Assembly (NCBI GenBank): GCA_001584585.1
Contig: LSYV01000004.1
Coordinates: 1,865,079 to 1,929,078, forward strand
DNA length: 64,000 nucleotides
Reading direction: 5' to 3'
Source of the DNA: Gonium pectorale
Lineage: Eukaryota; Chlorophyta; Chlorophyceae; Chlamydomonadales; Volvocaceae
A model generated the notes under the pieces. It saw only the letters and a program-made list of their open reading frames with translations. It was not told where the DNA came from and ran no database searches. Every line of letters begins with the position of its first letter. The stretch's first letter is position 1. The position numbers and the translations under genes are program-made. Shown in pieces: positions 17,405-28,739 of this stretch.

Positions 17405-20400
17405 ATGGAGGGCACGGCTTCCATCAACGGCCACGCCGAGCCCAACCCTGGAGTGCGGCGCAGATCCCGACAGCCGGATCAAACCCCCTCAGGGCATGCA
17501 CACAGGGCTGACCGGAGGGGGCATGGTGATTGGCGGTGGGGCACCGCAGAGCAACCTGCGTCCCAGCGGAGGCGCCACCTAGCAGGAGTCCGCCTCCAGC
17601 ACGGCCTTGCCCTTGGCCCCTTGGCGCTGCTGGTTTGGGCCGCGCTAGCACTGCCGGTGGTGCTAGGAGCGGGGCCAGCTGAGGCTTATGGTGGGAGCGA
17701 CGGTGGACACAACGCGCGGCCTGCAGGACTGCACAGCAACCCGGTAGGTCCGCCGCCCTCGTCCTTGCACCGGGCTCCCTCTGTCTCTACAGATTTTGTT
17801 TTTTACCGCACGGCCAAGTCCCTCCATGTTGGGCTAGAGCTGGAACGCGTAGCTGAGTGCCGATAAAGTTCCTGACTCTTCTTCTGGGGTTCGCTCCAAC
17901 CATTGTACCTCCCCTTTGGTGGCCTCAACCTAGCTTTAGTGACGCCCCGAACGAACGGCGCTACGGGCTGGGGACGCAGGGTGGTGCCCAACAGCATCGC
18001 CCTTTCCCCACGCGGAAAGAGGCAGCTGCCCACTACTGGCTGTGGTGCCCACCATGAGCACGCGCCCCTGTGGCCCTCTGCCTCCACGTTCCAGACCTGC
18101 GCCCGCCGCCCCTGTCCCTCCGTTTTTTGGCCCCACACACCCGCTCCTGATGCAGGTGGCGGCGGCGCAGGCCGTTCGACGCCGTACGCAGGCCATGTCG
18201 CCGGCGGCAGCTGAGGGCAACGGCGAGCCGCCGCTTGCTCCACTGCCGCCACCCAGGAGGTGCGCGCGCGTGCAACGCTCTGGGTAGCCCACATTTCGCA
18301 TGACCTTGCCACTGCCGTACCCCGTTTTGGGGCGTGCTAAGTCATTGTAACGCTGAGTCGTTGTGCGTGCTTCCTAGCATCCCGCAGCCTGTGATGTACA
18401 ACTGCTCCTCACTCGCGGTGCACTTTACCCTCCGCTGTTTTGCGGCGCAGGCGACCCGTGAAGTCCCCACCGTCGTCGCCGCCGCCACCACCCTCCCCTA
18501 GTGAGTGCACCAGGCGCAGGAGCAGCTTGACTGTAGCGGTAGTCCGTATGTTGGTTCCCCGGCTGACAGCGAGCCGCACCAGAGTGAAACAGCTAGCGCT
18601 CGCTGAGCCTGGCGCTCTGTCTCGCATGTGAACCGCGCGCGGGGAGGCGCGCACAAAACGGACTTACCGGCAGCCGTGAGCACACAGCCGACGGCCAGGT
18701 CGTGCAATGCACTCGGAAACCTAGAAACGCCGGCTCATCCGTTTTGGGCCGCCCATCATGGCTCGGCCACCCCCCCGTGGGAAGGGCGCTGTTTGAGCCC
18801 GCCCCGCCCCGCTCCGCGCCGCCCGTGCGCCGCGCAGGCCCACCGACCGACGCGGCTTCGCCGACCTGTGCTTGGCAGCGGGCGGCCTCCAGCAGCGCAG
18901 CGGGCAGCGCAGGGGGGTCGGAAGTCGGCAGCGCCACCGTGCCTGTGCTGCCCGAGCTTGGAGTCTTCCCCAGCGGGTATAGGTGAGGGCGCGTGGGGCT
19001 CCAGGGGTTTCGCGCCGCACCGACAGACCCGCGGGTCACGGGCTGATGCCGGTGCTTGGAGTTGCCTGGCGGCGTTGGTCTCGTGGTGTACGAGCCACGT
19101 GCATCGTCCCAGCATTGAAGCGCTAGCCCAGGGCCGGGTTGTGCACGAGGTGTCTGGTACGTGGTAGTCAGGTGGTCGGCAGACAGCCGCAGCTACAAGG
19201 ACGCGTGTCCACCACGTTTCGCCACGTACCGTTTGGCAGCCGAAGAGCGTCCACAAAGCGACGTTGCACCTGTGATATGCAAGGCCCGAGGACGCCCGAG
19301 GGGGAGCTAGTGTAGCCCGGTCAAGCCGTGATATCCGGCGAGCTCCGTGCGTGACAAGTGACAAGTGCCCGTTGTTGTCCGCCCGCCTGTGTCCGCCTCA
19401 TCCCTCAGCGTGGAGCCAGGGGAGCAGTACGGCTGCGGCTGCTCCTCTTCGCCGTACAGCCTGGTCTGGGGCGCCGACGTAGTAATGGACGGCAGGTACG
19501 GCAATGGCACGACGCCGTGGGGCGACTGCAACTTGCGGTCAGTGTACGGGCAGTGGACAGGGGGTGTACAGCAGCCTTACCCGCCGGCTGCACCATCGGC
19601 AGTGCCCTTGTGCCCCCGTGGCGGCCCCGTGCGCGACGAACGGAGGACCGTATTGCGAGCGCTGAAAGAGCCACCCTTCACACCGCCACGCGGGAAGCGG
19701 CTGCGCTGGGGCCGTTGGGGGCGACGTCGTGTGCTCGAGCAGCAGTAACATGTGCCAACATCATGAGCAGCAGTATCATGCGCCCACGATTGTGTCGCAC
19801 TGGCGGTCCCACGAGACGAGACTCACTCTCTTGAGCTTTACCCTCGGGACCCGCCATCTGCCTGCCGCGCAGCCAGTACTACGCATTCCGGCTGGACCCA
19901 CGGGTCGCTCCTGACCCCTCTGCCAGCGCCCTGCGGCCGCCGCTGAGCGCCCTGGTCATTCGCCTGGACTACAACCGAGCGGTCAGCTGCTACGCTATAG
20001 GGAACGAGTCGGTGGTGCGGCCGGGCGCGGCTGGTCAGGCATTTGCGGCTGGCGCTTGGTTCCGGCCGGATGTCGACCCGCACGACAGCGGGCGGGCGCC
20101 TGTCAGGCTTCCCCTAAGGGCTTTGATAGGTGAGCAAGTAACCGTACGCGAGGGCAATCAAGCCGACAAGTATTGGCAGACAGGCAGGAGCAGGAGACAG
20201 CAGGGTGCAGTGCCTGCCGCATCACAGTATGCTAAAGTGGGACGCGAGACGCCACCCTGAACAGCATGAAGGACATGCCAAATGCACATTATGCCGTACT
20301 GCGGTGTACGGCCGCAGGTATCAGCCTGTACGGCGAGTCGGTGGAGCTCACTCTGTCGCTCAGGGGCCTGGTGGCGCAGCTGGAGGCGCTGCGAGCCTCG

Positions 20401-23400
20401 CCGCCGCCGCCGGACGCGCCATGGGGAGCGCCGCCGTCGGACGGCGAGGAGCTGCTGGAGCCGCCGGCAGCGAGGGACTTACCGGAAGGCTCAGACCCAC
20501 GGGAAGAAGCTAGATACGGCGTCTTGCGCCGCCGTTTGGCGGCGCTTAGAGCGCATCGGGAGCTGCAGGAGGAGGAGGTAGCGACGGAGCCGGACCCGCT
20601 GACCCGTGGGACATTTCTCATGGGGCGCTGCGGGCCCTTCCAGCTCCGGCGCCTGTGCAGGGAAAAAGCGCCAGACGGGTCCAACACCTGCTACGTGGCG
20701 TTTGTGTTTGGGACGCCGCCGGCTGCAAGGCCCCCGGCACCGCCGGCGTCTCCACCGAGCAGGCCGCCCGAGCCGCCCGCGCCCGGTACACCGACGCCGC
20801 CGTCTCCAATGTCGCCCCCTCCAAGGCCGCCGCTGCCGTCCCCGCCCTCGCCCTCACAGCCCTCGCCGTCCCCGCCCTCGCCGTTGCCGCCCTCGCCGTC
20901 GCCGCCCTCACCGTCGCCGCCCTCGCCGTCGCCGCCCTCACCGTCGCCGCCCTCGCCGTCGCCGCCGGCGCCAACTGCTGCATCGCCCCAACCAGTGCCA
21001 CTACCGCCAGCCTATCCTCCCCCATACCCCCCGACGAACCCGCCCCCCTCATACCCTCCCGCATACCTCCCTCCGCCAGCGCCAGCGGCGCCGCCGGTAG
21101 GCAGGCCGCCACCCAGTGGTTCGGCTCCCACATACCCGCCAACTTCATCGCCACCGTTCCAACCGCCAGCGGCCACAGCGCCCCCCGCAGCATCGCCGCC
21201 GCCGCCGCTGCCAGGGCCGTCCCTCGTCGTGCAAGCTCCGCCGATGCCCATGGAAGCGCCACCCCCAGCGCCGCGGACGCCCGTGCCTCCGACGCCAGCA
21301 GCATCACCGCCGGCGGCGTGGCAGCTGCCGCCGTCAACAGCCGCCGCGCCGCCGGCTCGCGTTTCGCCGGCACCAGTACCCTCGCCGCCGTCCCTGGCGC
21401 CAGGAATGCAGCCTCCGTCGCCGGTAGCGGATCGGGCTCCACCGGGCCCGGGAACACAGTCACTGGCGCCTCCCAAACCTGCGTCACTGACAGCCGGCCC
21501 ACCGCTGCCTGCCCTGCCATCTCCGGGTTCGACACGGCTTGTACCACCATCCACCGCGCCGCCAGCCCCATTGCTTCGGCCGTCGCCGTCGCCCCCGCCA
21601 CGCCGTCCGGCTCCGCCGCCATCGCTGACGCCGCCATTGTCGGCGCCGCCTTCGCCGGCCACATCGCCGTCACCAGCGCCGTTGCCTCCCCCCAGACCAA
21701 CCTCCGCAACAACGCCGCCGCCTCCGATGCCACCACCAGCATCTACGTCACCCCCGGTGCCGCGGCTCTCACCGCCTCCGGCGCCAGCTTTAGAGATGTT
21801 GTCACCTCCAACGCCTCGGCCACCACTAGCAGCTTCGCCGCCGCCTGTGCCACGGCCACCAGCACCGCTGCCGCCTGCGCCGCCGCCGTCTTCCGCTCCC
21901 AAGCCAACGGCAGAGCCACATCCGCCACCCGCTCCGGCACCTCCATCTCCGCAGCTCATCCATGCGCGGAGCCCGCCCCTGCCAAGTGCGCTTCCCAGGC
22001 CACACTCCCCGTCTCCAACCCCGTCACTGCCCCCTTCTACTTCGCCGTCGCCAGCCTCGTCGTTACCGTCCTCGCAGCCCTTCATGGGGCCACCGCCCCC
22101 ATCCCAATTCATCCCACCGCTATTAGGGCTGCCGATAGCAACTTCACCGTCACCTGAACCGCCAGCGCCAGCGCCATCGTCGCTTGCACCGCCCTCGCCT
22201 TCCCGGCCCTCGCCTTTCCCGCCCTCGCCCTCCCCGCCTTCGCGTTCCCCACCGTCGCCAGCGCCGCCTTCGTCTTCTCCACCTTCACCAGCGCCGCCGT
22301 CGCCATCGCCGCGCTCGCCTTCCCCGCCGTCGCCATCTCCACCTTCGTCAGCGCCGCCGTCGCCCTCCCCACCGTCCCCCTCGCCGCCGTCGCCTTCTCC
22401 GCCGTCGCCAGCATTGCCGTCGCCCTCCCCACAGCCCCCTCGCCGCCGTCGCCTTCTCCGCCGTCCCCCTCGCCGCCGACGCCCTCACCGCCATCCCCCT
22501 CACCGCCGTCGCCATCCCCGCCGTCGCCCTTACCGCCGTCGCCAACGCCGCCGTTGCCATTGCCGCCCTCGCCTTCCCCGCCGTCGCCTTCTCCGCCGTC
22601 GCCAGCACCGCCGTTGCCCTCCCCACCCGTCCCCTCGCCGCCGTCGCCTTCTCCGCCGTCGCCAGCACCGCCGTCGCCGTCCCCACCGTCCCCTCGCCGC
22701 CGTCGCCTTCTCCGCCGTCGCCATCGCCGCCGACGCCCTCACCGCCATCCCCTCACCGCCGTCGCCATCCCCGCCGTCGCCCTTGCCGCCGTCGCCAACG
22801 CCGCCGTTGCCATTGCCGCCCTCGCCTTCCCCGCCGTCGCCTTCTCCGCCGTCGCCAGCACCGCCGTTGCCCTCCCCACCGTCCCCCTCGCCGCCGTCGC
22901 CTTCTCCGCCGTCGCCAGCACCGCCGTCGCCGTCCCCACCGTCCCCCTCGCCGCCGTCGCCTTCTCCGCCGTCGCCATCGCCGCCGACGCCCTCACCGCC
23001 ATCCCCCTCACCGCCGTCGCCCGCCCCACCGTCCCCCTCGCCGCCGTCGCCTTCTCCGCCGTCGCCAGCACCGCCGTCGCCCTCCCCACCGTCCCCCTCG
23101 CCGCCGTCGCCTTCTCCGCCGTCCCCTGCGCCGCCGTTGCCCTCTCCACCGTCCCCCTCGCCGCCGTCGCTATCTCCACCTTCGCCAGCGCCGCCGTTAC
23201 GCTCCCCGCCGTCGCCAGTGCCGCCCTCGCTTTCCCCGCCGTCGCCTTCCCCGCCGTCGCCAGCCCCACCTTCGCCTGCGCCGTGGCTACAACCCTTGAC
23301 GCCCGGTCCCCCACAGATGCCACCACCCGGCCCCGCACTCCCGCCGCTACCCGACCTGTTGCTACTGTTCCCGCAGCGCCCGCAGTCCCTCCTGCAGCCC

Positions 23401-26400
23401 AGGCCACCGCGCCCTTCCCCGCCACCGCCAGCGCCGCCGCAAAGGCCTGACGGACCGCCGCAGCCGTTCGTTGAGCCGCCTCCTGACCTAAATCGACCAA
23501 GTCCTGAAGGTCGAAGGCGCTCAGCGCAACAGGTGCAGGAGGCCCCGTTGGCAACAGAGCAAGGGCCGCCTTCCCCGCCGCCGCGTCAGGAGCAGCCTGC
23601 TCCAGCGGTGCCCGCGCCCCCTTCCCCACCCCGCACCGTCTCTTCGAACGCCCCGCCTCAGAAGCCCCCTGAGCCCATGCCACTTCCACCGCCAATGCTG
23701 GCGTTCATGCCCCGGCGGCCGCCGCCGGTATCCCCAGTACCAGGGGACATACAACCCACTCCAAATTTTCCGGTGCCACCGGGCCCGAGCTCGCCCCCAC
23801 CACCTGCACCATCCATGTCGTCACCCTCACATGCGTCGCCTTCGGCGCCGTCACCCTCGTCACCCTTGCCTCCCTCGTCTCCGTTGCTGAAGCCGCCGCC
23901 GGGCGCGTCACCGTCACCCATGCCGCCCTCGCCCTCACTGCCGCTGCGCTTGTTGCCTTCCCCCGTGTCGCCGGCGCCTTTGCCACCATCGTCCTCGTCG
24001 CCCTCACCTTTGCCGCCGTCACCCTCACGTCCATCGCCCTCACCTCAGCAATCTTCTTACCCGTCGTCCTCGTCTCCGCAATCGCCCTCACCGCCGCCGC
24101 CTTCCCCACCGTCACCACCGTCACCCGCCCCGCCGTCGCCCTCTCCACCGTCGCCCTCCCCACCGTCGCCCTCCCCGCCTTCTCCCTTCCCACCGTCACC
24201 CGCCCCGCCTTCTCCCTCCCCACCGTCGCCNNNNNNNNNNNNNNNNNNNNGCCTTCTCCCTCCCCGCCGTTCGCCCTCCCTCGCCCGTCGCCCTCCCCGC
24301 CGTCGCCCTCCCCGCCTTCTCCCTCCCCACCGTCGCCCCCTCCACCGTCCCCATCTCCACTATCCCCATTTCCACCATCCCCATCTCCACCATCCCCATC
24401 TCCGCCCTCGCCCTCGCCGCCTTTCCCGTCACCGCCATCATCCTCACCACCACGGCCCTCCCCGGCTAATGAGCCCCCATCCTGGGTTTCCCCACCTCCC
24501 CGTCCACCCCGCCCGCACCCGCCGCCACCGCCGTCCGCCCCAACTCCACCGCAAGACGCCCCCACTAGCGAGCCCCCCTTGATTGACGAAGCGGCGCCTC
24601 CTCCCGGAGCCTCGGACGTGGGCTTCTCCCTCGCAGTCTGCTACAGCCGCCTGGAGCCAGACACACAGCTCGTGCCGCCAGCGCCGCTGCCCCTAGCGCC
24701 GCCCACCGCGCCTCCACCGCTGCCGCCACCGCCTCCCAAGCCCCTGTCGCCGTCGCCGCCGCCGCCGCCGCGGCGCAAGCGCCCGCCGCCGCCACCGCCA
24801 CCCATCCGCCGCCCGCCTTGGAACAGCGACACACGTGAGGCGTGCAGCGTTTGCGTCCCTGACTGCTTCGTACTACACCTCGTTGCTGCTTTCACACCTC
24901 AAGTGTCTTCACTCTCCCGTGCAACTGAGACACGCGAAACCCGCGAGTGCATTGCGCCGGCACCGCCAACCCTGCGACCCCGCCCGCAACCTGGCCCGTG
25001 GGACCACACCACGCGCGAACCACCTCCCGTTGAGCAAGTCCGTGCCCGCTCAAGCCCGACCAAGCGCTGTGCTGTTGTTGCAGGCTGTCGTGGATGTGCC
25101 CCCACGTGTCCCCCGACGTCCCCTAACGTCCCCTCACGTCCCTTGCACCGAGCCCGTCGCCGTGTGGCCTGACCTCACTGACCCCACACTTCCCACACTT
25201 GCCCTGCGTCTTGCGCCCTGCGTCGCATGTCCTCTGTTTGACCTCAGCGAGCCCGCCGCCATCCATGCTTGATGTCGACTGCCGCGTCTCGTCGGACGGC
25301 ATCGTCATCTCGGACGGCGAGCAGTTCCCCTTTGGCTACTTCAACTCTGGCCTCTGCTCCTGCAACACCGCGCCGTACGAGATCCGCTTCGGCGACAACG
25401 TAGTCTTTGAGGGCCAGTGAGTGCCGTATGCATAATGGCGCGGACTGCCGTACCCAGTGCCGTACGGGGCGGTGCCCATTGCGTGTCATTGAGTGAGGGC
25501 GGCGGGACCCGAGGGGGTTTAGACAGGCGCTCGTGGCCCCCAGCTCCCTTAGCGCCTCGGGCTCTACCGGACTACATTGCTTGTACCGCATACTTGGGTG
25601 CTTGGATGATGGCCGCTGGCTAGGTGCGCTCGAGGCGCCTGTTGCCGCAGGTCATGGCATTGGGTTCCTGGTGACATGCCGTACGTCCCGTACTTGTGTG
25701 CAGGACGTACTACACGTTCCGCCTGTTCCCGAGGCCCTGCGACGAGAGCATAATGATGTACGGGAAGCCCATCTGCAGGTAGGGTGACGGACCTGGGCGC
25801 AGGGAGGGGGGTTGCGCTCGGCCCTCAACCCGCCATGCAGTTTGATTTGGCAACAACCACATCCTTGAAGAGAATTTCAGGACGATGCCTTCATCTGCAG
25901 ATTGGAAGGCCCGCCCCCTGTCTTTCCCCACTGCTCGATCCCTCTCAAGCGCGCCATGTCCCTGTCCCTATCTCTTCGCTGCATTTCCCGCAAAGCGCCT
26001 CCCCATGGTCGCCTCTTTCCCCACCTCCTGGACAGCTCTCTGCGCTCTGTCGTGAACAAGATCGCCTTCCGGCTTACCAACAGTTCCGCCACCTGCTTCA
26101 ACGACACGCGGCCGCTGCCCACCCTGGACAAGGCCGAGAACGCCAGGTGCGGTTTGGCGGGGATTCGGCGGCTGGATCACGGGGCCGCCAGGGACCGGAA
26201 AGGCCAGGGGGGCCTTGGGAGCCTTGGTGGCTGGGCGGGTTGGTGGCTGGTACCTGGGGCCTGCTGCGGCAGGGGCTTGCTTGCTCGCTGAGGAGCAGAC
26301 ACCTCGGGCCGGGTGTGCGGAAGCGAGTGCCCGCAAGCGAGTGCCCCAGCAGCAGCGGGCGCACTGCCCGCCGAACCGCCGGCGGCGCAGCCCTGCTGGA

Positions 26401-27140
26401 GGCTGTCCCACTGCCTCACCGCACTGCCCAGTGCCTCGAGGCGGCGCCGTCCCTGTCTCTCACAGTCTCTCACGTCTCTCACAGTCGGCGGTGGTTGTGG
26501 TGCAGGGTGGTCCGCTTCTGGAACGACACCGCCAGGCGGCCCGAGCCTTGGCTACCGGCCCGCGTGGGTGAGTGCGGGGAGGAGGGTGCCAGGAGCATGC
26601 CATACCCGCGGTGTGCCGAGTAGGCCGGTGTTACCCCGGCAGCGCATCGCAATTTTTACGGTGGCGGGCGTTCCACCGAGCAAACCTGCATATTGCTGGA
26701 GTCCCTTTACCGGCCGCCGCGCCAGAGTATGCTTTCCCTAGTTTCCCACAGAGTGCCTCAGGCAATGTGAGTTCTCTGGGTTGGGGAATTCCAGTGCGTC
26801 GACGGTCCGCGGCGAAGCACAATCCTATGGCGCCCACGGTGCGTTTGGAGTGGGACCCAACCGATGCCGTCCCGCTCATGCCGCCGCGCTGCTCCTGCTC
26901 CTGCCGTCCCCGACCGTGTGCCGTACAGGCATGACGTACAGCGGCAAGTCTGTGGAGCTGTACGTGTACGGCCTCAAGTACTCGTACGACTGGGGTTATT
27001 TCATGGTGCTCGCATGCCGCAACGCGCCGTCCTTTGCGAGCGTCTGCAAGCGGACGGCGCAGAACCTCTGCCTCTACGCCTTTGTGGACACGCCGGGACA
27101 CAAGTACGTCAGCGTGTGCCGTACGCAAGGGCTGATCTAG
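17405..27140 (+). CDS. Divergent two-domain pherophorin with a very long proline rod
   Basis: Secreted or surface extracellular-matrix glycoprotein of about 2,000 residues. Twelve exons with consistent phases: 17405-17743, 18156-18259, 18451-18500, 18838-18982, 19409-19495, 19873-20129, 20318-24834, 25248-25416, 25704-25778, 26036-26146, 26506-26567 and 26929-27140. A hydrophobic segment ([20 protein letters not shown]) ending in PAEA-YGG looks like a signal peptide, but some 70 residues precede it. Domain 1 runs from FPSGYS through [15 protein letters not shown] and QYYAFRLDP to [13 protein letters not shown] and [10 protein letters not shown]. The rod is PPSPSP repeats. Domain 2 repeats the scheme: [53 protein letters not shown] and VSVC. 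The big exon has a 20-N gap at 24231-24250 and three one-base deficits (22431-22752) that break the raw frame; I treat these as sequence errors. Family firm, exact 5' exons moderately sure. Confidence 0.85.
22431..23290 (+). repeat. Long-unit tandem repeats inside the pherophorin rod
   Basis: Beyond the SPP codon repeats, blocks of roughly 60 bp (ccctccccaccgtccccctc, then gccgccgtcgccttctccgc and similar) recur several times between about 22360 and 23290 with few differences, which indicates recent duplication by slippage or unequal exchange. The one-base deficits sit at junctions of these blocks. Confidence 0.75.
24231..24250. other. Assembly gap (20 N) in the proline rod
   Basis: Twenty N bases interrupt the rod exon. 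Before the gap the codon frame ends two bases into a codon (cc). After it the Ser-Pro frame needs one base (g) to close a codon. The real missing length should therefore be a multiple of three, so the 20 N are a placeholder rather than a measured size. Confidence 0.95.
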
Positions 27141-28739
27141 CGCTGGTCCAGCCGGTCTAGCGCGGATGGGAAGGCTGGCCAATCAGGGCTGGGAGCCGTG
27201 TGTCCACACGCTGTGCGTGACACTGCGACGTTCCTCCCTCGCGCCGGCACTTGCAACTGAATGGCTGGCATTGATGTGATGGATACCGATACCTGGTTTT
27301 TGGGTCCCCAGATGACCCTGAAAGGCTTACTCATGTGACAGGTTAGCTCTCGCCTTTGATTAAAGATTACAAGCGATAAGTCCAGCGCCAGTGCGTTCTT
27401 GCACGGAGTCCTTCTTAGGGGGACAGCATAGCGTCGTGTCCGCGGACCGTGTAGGCTGCGAAAGTCCGCAGGAGCTCTGTTGTGCACCCCCGGCGTGGAT
27501 CCGGCTTGGCGCCCGGAGTGGGGAATCAGGATTCCTATTAGGTTTCGGTTTCCAGCGGATAGGCAAAGGCTAGGGCAAAGTCCAGGGCTGGGGTATGTGG
27601 AGCTGGCTACGGGTACTCTTGTCTTCTTCCTTGTATGGCTTATCCTTCCATTGCTCATCTGCTCATCGACACTGTCCGCCGTGCGTCGCGAGTTTGCGTG
27701 AGTGCAAAGGTTAAGCGGTTGCGTTTGGGTTCTAGCGAACCCGTATTAGGTGCCGTGCAGGTAGGGTGCAGCCGTGAACGGTCATAACCGAATGGCCATA
27801 GCCGCCGCAGGGTGCGGGCGCAGGATGCGGGTGCGGGGTGTTTGCAGGTTGCACGCTGCTGCTGCTTCTTTAAGGTGCATCGTCAGGGCTGTGTGCTGGC
27901 CTCGCCGTATAGAGTATAAGCGACAGAAGGCCCGCGATGTGCAGTGCAGGCACGAGACAGGCGTGGGGCTGGGCAAAGCATGTCTCGCTCGCGGGCCTTG
28001 CGCTGCCCGGAACGGATGCGATAGACGGGTTGCATGGGGCGGCATGTACGAGGGAAAGGGGTAGAGCTGCTGGCCGGCTGCCATGTGGCGGCAGCGTCAT
28101 TGCTGACTGGTTGGGTGGCCCAGATAATGGCACGCCGGCAGGGCCCAGGGCGTCAGGTGCTGTGGGACTTTCTGTGGCGGCCGCTGCACTGCCGGCCGCG
28201 CACTGGCGGGCTGGATACGGTACACGGGAGGCGCGCACGCCGCGCCGGGGCGGTCGGTCAGTCGGTCTGTTGGGTCTGTTGGGTTGTCACCTTGCCTCGC
28301 AACCCGCGAGCTGCGGTGTTGCTCTGGCGTTTGGGCGCCAGGAGGCTGTCGATTACTGCCAAAGGAACGATGCTGAACAAGTAGTAGTACAGAACTCTGC
28401 TGCGCGATGCCGGTACGCAGCGGGGGCGCATGGAGATGTCCACGCGCCGGCGGCGACGCCGACTGCGGGCCCAGGATCAAGGTGGTTGTCGCGATTGCAA
28501 CGGCTGCACTTTTCGCGGCTGATTGATTTGTTGTGCAGGTGTAGGACCCAGCTGAGGACGCGAGCCGAAGCCGCGCGAAGTTTGTGCCGATTGGGACGCC
28601 GTCGCGACGGGACGCGACCCGTTTGCCTGCTGCTACGCTATACCTGTACTGCTGTACGCACGCCGAGCCCGAGCACAACCAGCCGCCGCCGCCAGATCGC
28701 ACGCCGCCACGCACTAGCTGCCGTACGCAAGCCCAGACA
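27141..28739. other. Intergenic, no gene recognised
   Basis: About 1.6 kb between the pherophorin stop and the 3' end of the minus-strand methyltransferase gene. The two genes converge here, so both 3' untranslated regions should lie in this stretch. Open frames on both strands show no recognisable domain. Confidence 0.55.

Noticed and set aside
20618..24565. Long minus-strand ORFs (Gly- or Ala-rich, up to 374 residues) across the proline rod
   Set aside because: Mirror images of the CCG/TCG codon repeats of the plus-strand pherophorin; no start context, domain or splice structure.
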